Positions 1 through 11,868 of a DNA stretch of 64,000 bases are shown here, piece after piece (positions within the stretch are counted from its first letter, which is position 1; every line of letters begins with the position of its first letter). Source of the stretch: Zingiber officinale (Eukaryota > Streptophyta > Magnoliopsida > Zingiberales > Zingiberaceae); assembly GCF_018446385.1 (NCBI RefSeq), contig NC_055996.1:14123317-14187316 (forward strand), written 5' to 3'. The notes beneath the pieces are model-generated. The model was not told the DNA's origin, did not search any database, and saw only the letters and a list, made by a program, of their open reading frames with translations. Both the position numbers and the translations under genes were made by a program.

Positions 1-13
1 ATTTTCGTTCATT

Positions 14-211
14 AGAGAAGAGGATAGTGATTCTGGAAGTTAGTTAGAGCGAGCACTTGGTCTGTTGATAGTTAGTCATGGCTATCACTTTGGTTATGTT
101 TGTGCTGTATAGAGTAATTACCTTCTTCTTTGATTGAGAGAAGGGGACAGTGATTCTGGAAGTTAGATAGACCGAGTACTTGATCTGTTGGTCATTAGTC
201 ATGACTATCAC
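14..211. repeat. Pair of direct repeats of about 75 bp in an AUG3 intron
   Basis: Copy 1 is about 14-88 and copy 2 about 137-211, separated by 48 bp. Both read agagaag..., then a shared GTGATTCTGGAAGTTAG block, then a shared GTCATG-CTATCAC end, with roughly ten mismatches. Positions 1-530 lie upstream of the first exon I can see, so this is intronic. The rest of 212-530 is T-rich intron leading to the acceptor tctcttgcag. Confidence 0.75.
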
Positions 212-530
212 AAATGTTAAAACTCACCAAAAGTTACATTCTATATAGTTGGAGCACTAGTGTTCCTGTCTTATCTAAAGCCTTGACCATACCTTTATTA
301 TAAGGTGGATTTTTTGAATCAAAATGTGTGCCTTGATGTTTGTTTTATCTTTTGTATTCAAAATTCCAATGTGAGCATGTAAAATATTGAAACAAAAATT
401 TAAAATTGTAATAAATATGATTATTTTGCATCTCGTCATTCTATTCCAAGATGAATCTCATATGTCCTGTTTTCACCTTTTTTTTTATATCAACAATATT
501 GAATCTTACATGACATTTTATCTCTTGCAG

Positions 531-3500
531 TTTATTAATCATCTAGTTAATCAACTTGCCAGACATCAATTTCTAAAAATAGCTTGTCAAATGGAAAGGA
601 GGACAATACTCGGGGCATATTCATTGGCTAAAGTCATTGAGTCAGAGTTGGAGGGCTATTTATCAGCAGGAAATGGGCGTTTGGTATGCAAGCTTATGTT
701 TACTGTTTTCAGCATGATATATGTACATGCCTGAGCTTTTATTGTGTGTCAATTACATAAAAATTAGTGGTTTTTGTTCCCTGCTCTCCTTTAATTATGT
801 TTGTCTATCATCATAGAATCCTGTTTCGACTCCCACTTTGATTTGTGCATGTATCAGAATGATCATTCACCTGGACTTTCTTTTTTCTTCATATGGTTTG
901 AATTTTTGGTGTTGCTTTCTGTAGGGTCATTGTCTCTCCCTTATTGATGCTGCAATGGAGGTACAAGAACATGGAGCAGTGGATGACCGTGACACGTTCC
1001 TGCATGGTGTACGCGATCTTTTAAGCATTCACTCCAGTAATAACCTAATCCTGATCACTAAATATGACTTTGTTTTAACTCAAAACAATTAAGACATTCA
1101 CCTTTCTTTTAGATACTTCGGCTTCCTTACCAACTTATGTATCAGCACATGGTATAGTTCAGCAGATATCAGGGCTGCAGTCTGACTTGCTGTCTCTTCA
1201 ATTTGAACTTGAAAACACTCTTCCAGAAGACCGAAGGAGATGTATCAATGAGCTGTAGGTTTTTTCATTTATCATTTGCATCTGAACATAAGTCTGTGAC
1301 ACTAACTTATATTGCTTGCAACTTATCAAACTCAACTAGACTGCATGGAAGGAAAATCTACCTGTCTGGGTTTCTATTTGTGATATTAAGTTTTACTCTG
1401 TATTCCTTTGTTTGTTTTTCTGATTGGATGAGAAGGAATAACTAAGTAGTTCAAGGATGGAGACATCTTTGTCGAACCATTAGTTTATTTTTAAAAAGTC
1501 ATATTTTAGATTCGGCTAACTGACAAAAGCTTCTCTGCATGGATGATAGAGCATATGGTCAACAGTGAAATTATATTTCAAAACCTGGGTTGATAACACT
1601 GCACCATCTGCCCCCTGCCTGCTTTAGAAAGTCTTTAATTTGGTTCATTTCTCCATAGCTGTACTCTGTTAAACCCAAGAATAACCAGCAATCTGCTAAC
1701 TTATATCTCTGGTTAAATAATCTCATGCTTGAATAGCATGTGATGGATATAATAAATCAGTATAGTTATAGAATTATTTTCAACGGTAAAGTTTTTGCTT
1801 TGTGGCCAAAAGGTCATGGGTTCGAATCTTGGAAACAACCTCTTGCAAAAAACTAGGGTAAGGCTGCATACAATGGATCCTTCCCCGGGACCTCATATAG
1901 CGGGAGCTTCATGCACTAGGCTACCCTTTTATGTTTTATAGCAAAACACTTCTGTTGGTTTCTATCTGTACTAGTATTGTGAAATTTGATCTATTGAAGC
2001 ACCTGTAGACGGCTGTCCGTGTGTGATTTAGGATTGAAATTCCTTTATATTAATTTATGTGGAACCATTGTTGCATGTGTTTTCCTATGTATTCATATTA
2101 ATTAGAAATTAAATGCTCCTAAGTGTTGCCACCTGTCTACTTTAAGTAGCTTGAAGGCAGTTAATTTTAATTATTATGTTATTTAAGCTACTATACATCT
2201 TTTGTATTTCTCATCATCTGCCAAATCACATAACTGCCATTTCAAAGTTGTTCATTGTTATCTTCATAAATCTGCCATATTGTTTTTCCCTCTTAATTCC
2301 ATGTTTCAAATTTTAAATGATGCTTCGAGTGTGCAAAATGAGGTCGCTGTATATTCATTTGACAAAGTCATCAATGGTACATTACTAGATTTGTATCTCA
2401 GTATTTCTCACAAGCTTAAATTTATTAATGATTAAGGGCAGTTCATGAACGTTATACTAAAAAAGGCCCAAGAGAAAGCAGTAATATTTCACTTTAGCAG
2501 AGTTTGGAAATGTAGTGTAGTGCTCTGAAGTCCACCACATCATTATTTTGAACACAAAATAATTATTGTTATTAGTATTCGACGTGATATTGCTGAAAAA
2601 GTTCAGAATCAATTTTTTCTTTAGTCACTTAGCAGCCTGGCACATAATTCACCGTCTTTAGTCATCTTATTTGTGTTTTTTTTTTTTTGAGTCTCTGAGA
2701 TACGTATAATTATTACACGTGCACTATTTTTTGTATCTCACATAACATTTTCATTTTATATTATTTCTTCATTTTGTCTGTGTAATGCACGTTAAATACT
2801 TGATTCTGGCATGATGCCAATTGACAGATGCACCTTAATTCAAACTCTGGAGCAGCTGCTTTTTTCATCTTCTGCAACTGCGGAGCCATTGTTAACACCT
2901 AGGGTATGTTTTTTTCCTCATGATGGTTGGAAATTCTCAAGGATTCTGTATATCATGTGGTCTTGCTTGAGACATGTCACTGTTTCTATTATTCTTTTGA
3001 TCGAAATAATGTTGATTGTATAATAAAAAATATGTTGAAGATACCAAGGTCACAAACAGAAGTCAATATATCAGTCTCAGGATAACATAAAAAAGAAAGC
3101 GCAGACTTTTAAAATAATGTGCTTGATGTTTAAGTTTTTTTCAGAAGTAATGTCTCCATGTGGCCATGGTTGTGTATGTCTTTGTTGGTGTTTTTAGTAT
3201 AATTATGTTTCACAAATAATTTTTTCATACAACATACAATCCTAGAACAACAGAGATCTAATTATAATGTTTAATCATTGCATGAGCTGATGCTTTAAGT
3301 TTTGTCATCAACAAGTGTCCGATTTATCTCCCATACTCAAGGCATTGATGATCAAATTTCCTTCTGCTCATCTTGCACTCAAAAATTAAGTCTTTTTGCT
3401 AAACTTTGAGATATACGCATCTTTTAACTCTGTGCTGCCTGAGTGTAAGAGTATCAACTATCTTCTCTCGTATGGATTATATGACTAATTCCTTTGTTGG

Positions 3501-3893
3501 TAGCCATTGATGCGTGCAATTGATGACATGGAAAGGGTCAATTCTCAAGTATCTGCTTTTGTTGAAGAAGTGACAGAGGCTCATCGCCAGAAGGCTGAGG
3601 TATGACTCCAGATTTGGAACCTTTAAACTTTTGACATAATGTATTCCAATTCTGCTAAAACATTCCTATTAGAATGACAATGTCTTTTCATCTTTCCTGG
3701 CTTCTTCGCTCTTGTTGGTTTGGAATCTGATGGCAACCAACTACAGATTGTCAAACATCATCCACACGAAGTCGGACGGGAGAGGCAGGTGTTTGTGGAT
3801 TTTTTCTGCAACCCAGAACGTCTCAGGAATCAGGTCAGAGAACTGAATGAGGTCAGAGAACTCAATGCTCGAGTCAAGGCTCGTCCAGATTGA
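531..3893 (+). CDS. AUG3: Augmin complex subunit 3 (HAUS3 homologue), C-terminal part
   Basis: Six exons give the last 241 residues of a plant AUG3/HAUS3 protein, a subunit of the eight-part augmin complex that recruits gamma-tubulin to existing microtubules for branching nucleation in spindle and phragmoplast. Exons: 531-683, 925-1036, 1113-1254, 2828-2903, 3504-3599, 3747-3893, all with GT-AG introns; the sum is 726 nt and ends in TGA. Recognisable blocks are [48 protein letters not shown] and, near the end, [19 protein letters not shown], which is the conserved HAUS3 tail. The sequence is mostly helical, as expected for augmin coiled coils. The N-terminal 60% (the family is about 600 residues) lies left of the window. 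The tail has an in-frame six-residue duplication ([12 protein letters not shown]). Identity is firm; exon borders are by eye. Confidence 0.92.
1782..1932 (+). mobile_element. Au-type SINE in an AUG3 intron
   Basis: The block carries the tRNA-derived B box GGTTCGAATCT followed by the Au SINE body: GGAAACAACCTCTTGCAAAAA, AGGGTAAGGCTGCATACAATG, CCTTCCCCGGGACC, and ATAGCGGGAGCTTCATGCAC before GGCTACCCTTTTAT. This order is the plant Au family known from grasses and other angiosperms. The 5' end with the A box is eroded; I see only a remnant near 1782-1792, and no clear target-site duplication. It lies in the 1.57 kb intron 1255-2827, in the same orientation as the gene. Confidence 0.85.
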
Positions 3894-6039
3894 GACCCAT
3901 ACGGCGACTCTTTCCTTGTGCCACGTTTGATACTGTAAGTTAGCAACACCAGTCGAAGCCAAATTGCTTCCTGTTCGCGAAATTCGTGTCTTTTAAATTA
4001 TTCTGATGTGTGCGAGCTCTTCCAGGCCTTCTGCTCTGCATATGAGAGGCAGTTTCTAGGATGATAGCAGTGAGCTTATATTCTGCTGTGTAAAGAGTAT
4101 CACAATACCTGAGAAGCGGCCTTTAGCTATGAAAAATGCGACCAGGACACTTTTAGTGAGACAAATCATCTGCGATTTTTGTGTTAATATTTTGTTCATG
4201 TAAACTTTGTACACTTATTGCATTTAAATGTATGCCTTTACCAGGCAAAATGTATCTGTATCTAATGATTTAGTTCCATTTCCCCTGAAGGATGCTCCTG
4301 TATATGTCGATCAGAGATTACAGATTGAGCTGTGTTTGTTGTCCAATCTATTCACAAAATTCAGTGGTTGGTATGCTTGTTCAACAATGACCGAATATTA
4401 GCAATAGACATACAGATCCAATAGACAACCTAGAATTATAGCATCTGTACATAATATCGTCCTCAGGATAATGATGCAGCAGTACGATATCATTTTAATT
4501 TTTCAGACATATAAGAATTCAATGAATTAATGGATATTTTTTTTTTAATGAATGGTTAATTTAAAAATATTGGATTAATAGGTAGTTCGTTGTAAGTATT
4601 TTTTTTATTTATCTAAATGGTTGATGGAAATTTTTTTTAGGATCAGATTAGTCGGCGTATTATCTGATGTTAATTAAAATAAATAAATAAAACCTATACC
4701 TAATATTTAATTATTTTTTTAATCATTGGTTGATAATATAACACAAACTTGGGACTGAGATTTATTTGCCTAAAGAGTAATTTTTATTGTGAAATATTGA
4801 TTGATCATTTAAAAAAATTAAATTATACTAGTGTGATCGTGCATATAAATTATTTGGATCTTTGAAAATCCGAATTATTTAGATTTTCTAATGTCACATT
4901 TACGTTCAGAACTAAAATTAATTATTTGGGTAAGATTCGTCAGACGCATGCAATAGTGCAATAATACAAGAGCGACGCTAGAGAATCCCAGCAAAAAACT
5001 ACTGTAATGGGCTTCCCTATGCAAAAAATTATTTTAATTTAATAGTATACTTATCTTAGTAAAAGAAACTAAAAAAAGTATATTTGTTTACATCGTCGGT
5101 TTAAAATATTTATAGAAATTTTTTTGATCATAGTATTGTCAATTTTAACTTCTAAGATGTGGGACTAAAGAGAACTATATATTTTTATATAAAACAATCA
5201 GAGAAAATTAATGATAAGAAAAATTCATAATAATACGTCGTAGCTGAGTCTCGAACTCTAGATCACTTATTGTTTCGCTTGTGAAATTACTAATAAATTT
5301 TGAAATTATTTTTAGTGTGAATAGAAAAAAGGACAATAACGTAAATTCATTTTAAGCTTTTAGTTAGTAAAGGAGGGAGATTTTTAATAAAATAATAAGA
5401 TATATAAAGTTTAAGAATTGTGTTAAAATATTAAATATAAAAAATTAAAAAAAACTAGGTGCTGATATATATATTCACTTTCTTTAAACATTGTTTTTCC
5501 TAAAAACATCAAAAATATTAAATTAGTTTAGTTATAAAATCTATTTCCAAGCGGTTCAGTCACAAAAATGGTGGTTCAACGGAATCTATCCGGAAAGAAG
5601 ACCGAAATCGATGGACCAACAACGCCGTGATGAGCTGGAATTGGTTTTAATAGACCCGAAGTTGAAACGTTCCATTCAATGAAAAAGAATCGCAAGTTAA
5701 ACGTTTTCAATAAATAAAATTAAAATCCCATAATTTAAATTCAATAAGACGTCCACGAGACGGGTTAAAGAAACTGAACCGCCAGCTCCAAGTCAAAACT
5801 CGAAGTCAACGTCATATTCGGCAACGACGAGTGAACCTTCTCCGACTTAAAATCCCACACCACCACCGTCTAAGCCCTTCGCCTCCACCACCGCCGCCGC
5901 CGCTCCCGCCGGCGGATCTGAAGGTTCTTTCCATCTCCGTTTAATTGTTTTCTCTAAATCTGTTCTCTACTTCTCATTCCCTCGGGGAAAAAAAGGTTCT
6001 CCCGGCTGGATTCGGTGGCAGCTCGATGCTACAAACGTC
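3894..6039. other. AUG3 3' UTR, AT-rich spacer and MYCBP-like gene 5' region
   Basis: Positions 3894 to about 4290 look like the AUG3 3' UTR, ending in T-rich sequence. From 4290 to about 5550 the DNA is AT-rich with no coding signal. At 5570-5850 the composition becomes balanced, and 5879-5916 is a CCG-rich stretch (CCACCGCCGCCGCCGCTCCC), typical of a plant 5' UTR just upstream of the next gene. I found no convincing TATA box. Confidence 0.5.
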
Positions 6040-7288
6040 ATGGTATGTCTCGCCCATTGCCTCCCTTCTTTCCTGGAATCCGGCATTTACTGCACATCCA
6101 TTTGTCTTGTACTCGTAACCGTCCAGGGTTGGACGCAATCGCGTGGAAATTTCCTTGCCCTCTTTTCCCCCTCTTTCTACTTGCTCTTCTTTATCTTCCC
6201 AGATTTTTCACCTCTATTTTGAATATGGTCATCTTTCTTGTAGATTTTCTGCGTGTTGCACTTGAATGATGCTTGCTCATTTCCAGTTTTGATCATCCCT
6301 TTCATGCCAAGCTAGTCATCCAAGTTTACCAAGAACTGGAGTTGTATTCATTCATATAAGAAGCTAGAAGATGTTTATATTCTGAATTCAAAATAGTCTA
6401 AGTAACAAATTGCAGATGGAAAGGCCACTACTTTAATATCCTGATTAACTTGAAAGCATCTGTCACTGGTTTACTGCAATGAAGATATTTACATGTTCCT
6501 TTTTCTTGAACTTTTTTAATCTCAATTTTCAGTGTTTCATAGCATAAATTTGTTTTCAGGAGAGGGAAGCTAAAAAGGAAGCTTTCAGGAAGTATTTGGA
6601 GTCGAGTGGTGTGCTGGATGCTCTCACTAAAGGTTTTTATTTCTTTTCAATTATGTTCTGGTATAGTTATAAATTGATGATGTTTGCAGTGAATAAACTG
6701 CATACTATGACATAATTATTCCATGTAGTTCTTGTTGCACTTTATGAAGAAAAGGACAAGCCTTCTTCTGCCTTAGAGTAAGTTCTTGAACTATTTTAGT
6801 TGGCAGTCAAAATGTATACTTGTTTTATATTATGATTTATGAACTTATTGGAACATTACAAATAATTACAGCTTCATTTCTGCCATATGACAAGCTTATG
6901 TTATAGAATGTTAAACAGATACATGGTTTTCAGGTTTGTCCAACAAAAGTTAGGTGGCCCATGGATTTCTGATTACAAAAAGCTACAAGCTGAGAAGTCA
7001 GAGTTGCAAATGAAGTATGACGAGCTGGTAGAAGCTCACAGAGAAACATGTAGACAGGTCAGTGTTCTATCAGAAATCCTTGTCTGGAAGTTATTTACTT
7101 ACTGTTGTTTATCCCTTCTTGAATGTAACAAAATCTAATACTGAGTTTCTGTGCTCCAATTTTATTTTATTTTATACCATATGATTCTGAGTTTATGTGC
7201 TCAATTGCAGCTCGAGGAGCTACAGAACTTGAAGATGTCAACACACAAGGACTTCGCGGATGGAGATAAAACTAAAGATGGATTGTGA
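6040..7288 (+). CDS. MYCBP-like (c-Myc-binding protein/AMY-1 family) small protein
   Basis: Five coding exons: 6040-6042, 6560-6632, 6729-6777, 6934-7057, 7211-7288; 327 nt, 108 residues. The start codon forms the whole coding part of exon 1, with the intron directly after ATG. The protein begins MEREAKKEAFRKYLESSGVL, followed by LDALTKVLVALYEEKDKPSSALEF and then a C-terminal coiled coil (about residues 50-95, rich in E, K, L and Q). This matches the animal MYCBP layout and length (about 103 residues): an N-terminal helical part with the SGVLD-LTKVLVALYEE signature, then a leucine-zipper-like helix. In animals it binds Myc and cilium or AKAP proteins; the plant role is unknown to me. An out-of-frame upstream ATG at 6026 overlaps the start (see findings). 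Confidence 0.9.
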
Positions 7289-8218
7289 AGGACTACCAGG
7301 AATTTATTACATGCTCGTTCTAACAAATGCTACAATTTGTTTGTCAGAGCTTTTTTATGCAACATATCACAGGAAATTAAAGAACTCACTAAGTGTATAT
7401 GTATGCAAAATATTGTTCAGCAGTTATTCTTACACTTTCCTGTTTGTGAAAAGCTATTAATTTTGCTAGTAATGAATGATACGGGCATTCCCTTCAATGT
7501 TATTCACTGATGATATACATGTTTTATCTTTGCATCGATCAACCAAATTGCTGGATTCCAGTTGACATGAGAATATTAACAGTGTGTCTGAGACTTGATA
7601 ACAATCTTGTGGGCATTCTCAAACCTAAAAAGGAACTCGATGGGCATTTACTAAAACCTAAAAAAGAACTTAAGATCCATACAAGAAGCAAATGCAAAAT
7701 TCGTATATGAGCAAATACAGACATCAAAGGAACTCAAGCATAAGGGTTAAGGTCAAACAAAATTGCATGTGGTGAGAAACAAGAAGCATGTTACACATAC
7801 TGGGATGCATCTACAACATACAACAATAACTCTCAAATCTTATCCAACAAGATAGGATTGGCTATATGATTTTTTTACACCAACTTTATCTCCTATTATA
7901 TCATCATTTATATTTAAATAAATTTTATTTTATTTTACTATTGCTAATCAAGTCTTTTTAATTTTCTTCTTCTTGGTTTGATGTGCACATTTGTAGAGTA
8001 TTTATTGGTCGTCTGAACACATGTCGGTACTATTTTAAACGTGTCTCCCAGAGCATTTATTGGTCGTCTAAATATTTATTGAATCTACAACATAAGTTAG
8101 AAAAAAAATACCCAAGGCATTTTAGCAATCTTGTAAGATCCAAGATTCTATTCATGATTATTTTCAAGTTGATGATCTGAATTTTTATATGTTTGTACCT
8201 TTTAACTCATTTGACTAC
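7289..8218. other. Convergent spacer between MYCBP-like and thioredoxin h genes
   Basis: This holds the two convergent 3' UTRs. A short direct duplication of about 30 bp at 7612-7675 (two copies of CTAAAACCTAAAAA-GAACT-like sequence around GATGGGCATT) is visible. The right half is filled by the LINE-tail-like fragment listed separately. No coding signal seen. Confidence 0.5.
7815..8060 (+). mobile_element. RTE-type LINE 3'-end fragment
   Basis: Sequence beginning CAACATACAACAATAAC, then TATCCAACAAGATAGGATTGG with CTATATGA, and later ACACATGTCGGTACTATTTT followed by AAACGTGTCTCCCAGAGC, follows the layout of a very common plant repeat: an ACAACAACAA tract, 'cttatcccactaagtggggtcggctatatg' and 'catgtccgtaccatcttaaacg'. 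I know that layout from RTE-type LINE 3' ends. Only the tail is present and it is diverged. Family assignment is from recall of the consensus. Confidence 0.55.
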
Positions 8219-10723
8219 TCAGCTGGGCAGGTGCAGCTCAATTCTCCTTGACAATTCTTCCTTCATAGCACCAACAATCTTGTCCACAATGGTTCCCTCC
8301 TTGAGAAAGACAAAGGTCGGCATTGCATTGATGGCCCAATCTTGGCCAACCGTCTGCCATTTCATTTTTTCAGAACGCAGCAAAGGTATGCACCAAAGAG
8401 AATTTTAGTGTAAGACAGCTACTCACCTTTAGTTCATCAATGTCGACCTTGAGAAAAATCACATTAGGGAACTTCATGGCAAGATCTGCAAAGATTGGAG
8501 CAATCATTCGGCAAGGCCCACACCATGAGGCTGTGAAATCAATGACCACCTACAAGTTCATGGACAAAAGAGTTCACAAGCTGAATCAGGAAGTAAACAA
8601 AATTTTGGATTAATGTTGCTTCATAGTACAGTTTATGACAATAAATACTGACAAAATAATAAAAGGCAGAAAACCATCACACCGTTTGTGAACACTAGCT
8701 TGGAAATGAAGTGAGCTTATGCATAAGACGCAGAAGAAAAGAAATCAAGTAAAAAGGTCCTCAAAGGAAGAGGGGGGAGAGAAATGGAAGAGAAATGAAA
8801 GGATCACTCTAGTCATAAGGGGAGGGGATGGATATTCTACAATAAATACAAAACATGCCATTACATCACTATAACAGATATTCCTATATGCCGAGAGACT
8901 TGAGAAGGTAAAACACTGATTTTTATGAATCAGGATAAGATACAATAGCTAGGCTTCTCTTTGAGCACGCAATCCAATATTAGTCATAATATACCACTGA
9001 GGCTGAAGCACATATCAAACATAAAACTAAAATTCTCTATTCGGCAAAATCTGTTGGGACCCGTTGGTCGGCTAGAAGGGGGGTTGAATAGCCCTGCACA
9101 AACTAAAACCAAAGCGAACCCTTCTCGAACAATTAACTTAAATAAAGAACACTTGCATAAAATAAAATAAGAAATCAAACAGATAGAGGCTCGGAGGTTT
9201 TACTTGGTTACAACTGGGGAGGTTGTTAATCCAAGGAAATGATGAGCACTAATCTCCCCTTCAGGCGGAGAAGCTTCTTTACAGCAATGAAATCTCAGAA
9301 AAGAAGAAGCTAAACAAAACAGAAAAGCTCACAAGTGTTGTATCAAGAATTTCTTGATGTTGTTAAGTTTCTGGACTAAAGTTGTATTTATAACCTTGGT
9401 CGGGGCGCCTAGAAGGGTTCCAAGCGCTTGGAGTGGGATAGATTTCTATCCCCGACGAAACGATCAGCGTTCACGTCGATGGTGATAAAGTTTGGGTTCC
9501 GGGAGCCCGGATTCCGAGCGTCCAAACCCTTAAAGTCAACCCCGTTGACTTCTCGGTCCAGGCCCTCTGCTCCGGTGCTGCTCGTCTTGGTCCGGGTCTT
9601 CCGCTCCGGCTCCGCTTACTTGGGTGATTTCGGCCAACCGAAATAAGGATCATCTGAACTCAATTTCGGCCTTCTCCTCGAGCAGGCTTCTATTCAGGCT
9701 TCTCGTCCTTCGAACGTCGCGTACGTTCTTCTCGTCCACTAGTGTACTCTTCCGCGGCACCTCGTCCCTCAGACGTACCGAGCCAGTCGGCTCACTCCCG
9801 TGTCATCCTTCTCGTTAGCCGCATCTTCCGCTCGACTTTCTGTGCTTCTAAACTCCTGCACACTTAGATACAAGGATCAAAATCAACAGGACCTAAATTA
9901 ACTTATTTGATTACATCAAAACAACCTTGGGGTTCCAACAAAATGTACGTAGTGTCTCATGTAAAGACAGATGACAATGGTGATTTCATCTGCCATAAGC
10001 ATCAAATTTAGACAGACTTGTCTCAGTTTGTGTCTATCGAATCACCACATCCCTCAAAAATATACGAGTTTACACAGAGCTTATCCCATAATCCAATTAC
10101 ATGTGATTTTGTCCTAGAATCTATTCGACGAAGGAATATTTTCAAAGCCACTTAATCTAATCCTAGATGATGTTTACAAGTTCAGTTCATGCAACATAGC
10201 ACATGAATTTTTCCATCATAGTTTCGACAAAATCTAGAATTGAATATAACTAACTGTTCACAGAGAAATTCTGCGTCACTTGAGCAAGCTTAAAAAAAAA
10301 GACCTAACATACTCTAAACCTGCTACTTCGCCTAAATTGAGTTGGAATGGGATCGTGACGCATATCAACTCCTCACATCTACTAGGAAAACAAACAATTT
10401 TACTGCGCAAGCAGTTAAGACCGCAAAAATCACATAAAAACCAATAAAAAGGCGAAGCCTCATTTCAAAAAGGATCGCTTTTGCACGAACAAAATCACCA
10501 TTCGGCGATGTGCCCCAAGTCTCTACCAAACCTGGAATTCAAAGAAATAAGTAGCACCGATTTAGATCCAGCTTACCAGATCAATCACGGTGCAGAAAAT
10601 TCAAGACGGGAAAGAAGACCTAAAAATGACACCCACCAGCTTCTTAGACTCATTAGCTAGCTCGAGTTGCCGGGTCCATTCCTCCACGGTGTGGCAAGAG
10701 AACACAACCCCTTCTTCTGCCAT
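8219..10723 (-). CDS. Thioredoxin h
   Basis: Three exons on the minus strand: 10637-10723, 8427-8549 and 8219-8353; 345 nt, 114 residues. The protein is a cytosolic h-type thioredoxin that reduces target disulphides and is itself reduced by NADPH-thioredoxin reductase. The redox motif WCGPC is at residues 38-42 (Cys39 and Cys42) after VVIDFTAS, and the cis-proline is Pro82 in NAMPTFVF. The start [16 protein letters not shown] matches the family N-terminus; an in-frame ATG 84 nt upstream (10805-10807) would add 28 residues of Ala/Glu/Gly-rich sequence, less likely since h-type thioredoxins lack a transit peptide. Length fits the family (about 115-125). Intron 1 is 2.1 kb and carries a solo LTR. 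Confidence 0.95.
9052..9940 (-). mobile_element. SIRE-like solo LTR in thioredoxin h intron 1
   Basis: An 889-bp block with LTR-style ends: TGTTGGGACC at the left and GGTTCCAACA at the right, which form a near-perfect 10-bp inverted repeat ending in TG...CA. Flanks AAATC and AAATG suggest a 5-bp target duplication with one mismatch. The left end has the run AGAAGGGGGGTTGAATAG, as in the other SIRE-like LTRs here (20,055 and 35,633), where this marks the sense 3' end, so sense is minus. No internal region follows, so it is a solo LTR. It is more GC-rich than the surrounding intron. Confidence 0.72.
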
Positions 10724-11868
10724 CGCCGTCCCAACTCCGCCTTCCTCCGCAGCAGCGACAGGAACGAGCTCGAAGACTCGAAACGCAGCTTCCGGCCCGG
10801 GCTGCATTTGTAGGCGGAGAATTGGACAAAACTACGAAAACGCCACCAGCAAGCCATCTCGATACCTTGGCAATCAACACGTGTCATTGGTTGATTTGAA
10901 TATTATGCATCGATCGCCTTAAGCGTCTCCGCTAACTCATATAATAATGATTAGCACATAAAGAAATATTTATCTCAATTTATTAAAATTTAAATCCCAT
11001 ATCTCATGATGATAATATCTCATACACTATCTCTTCTATATAAATGACACTACGTTAGGATAAAAATGATCCTTATAATTTAACTATATATATTTTTTGT
11101 ATAAAATTGTTGATACTACACCTCTTAGGATGATACCTTTTACTCTAATTAATAATTATTCTTATGATAGCAAAAGACGAATACGATCACCTCCAGTGCT
11201 TCCGTCAATTCGTCAGATGACTAATACGAAGGAGGTAAATCACGGACGACTACTAACATTTAAAATAGTAACTAGCACATAATGGAGACATTTACCTCGA
11301 TTTTATTGAGATTTGAACTCCAAACCTCAAATGAGTGCACCATGAATTGACATAGTTAATACTTACATAATATTTACTTCAAACGAGTACAAAATATTTT
11401 ATTAGATATCTGATCTCCATTCTACAAATGGTCACTTGCTAAGATAAAATGTCTTCAATAATTATTTACCATATTTTAATATAGGATCATCTCAATATCT
11501 CCCATAAATAATTATTCTTATAATTTACTCATTTTAATTTTGAGTTAATTAATTAGTTTTCTTTCCCATGCCACTAAATATGTTATCTGTATCCAACACT
11601 TTGCCCACTTAAATCTAAAAGTGACCCCCCACTTTACTCCCTCCATTTATTGAAACACTGTTTCTAAAAATCGAATACTTTGGTAGACCAGAATGCTATT
11701 GATGATTCTAAAGAACATAATGATTTATAAACAATAATTATCGATAAGATCTTCCATGAAAGGGCCCTCCCTCCATTGTGGAGGGCCGTCCACTGTCTGC
11801 CTCTTCTCCACCTTCATAAGTTCGCCTTTGTTAGGCATCTAAGGGATAGAGGCAACTCAGGAGCAACC
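10724..11868. other. Divergent promoter region with two diverged repeat copies
   Basis: The spacer lies between the divergent thioredoxin h and GDSL genes. Two related blocks begin near 10952 (TAGCACATAAAGAAATATTT) and 11273 (TAGCACATAATGGAGACATTT) and continue with matching A/T-rich text (TCGATTTTATTGAGATTTGAACTCC in the second copy, split here from a longer match). They look like copies of an old dispersed repeat that I cannot name. TTTATAAAC at about 11724-11732 could be the GDSL TATA box, about 140 bp before its ATG; weak evidence. Confidence 0.4.

Noticed and set aside
10601-10922. ORFs on both strands around thioredoxin exon 1
   Set aside because: Only the minus frame with [10 protein letters not shown] joins the other thioredoxin exons; the rest are GC-rich shadows.
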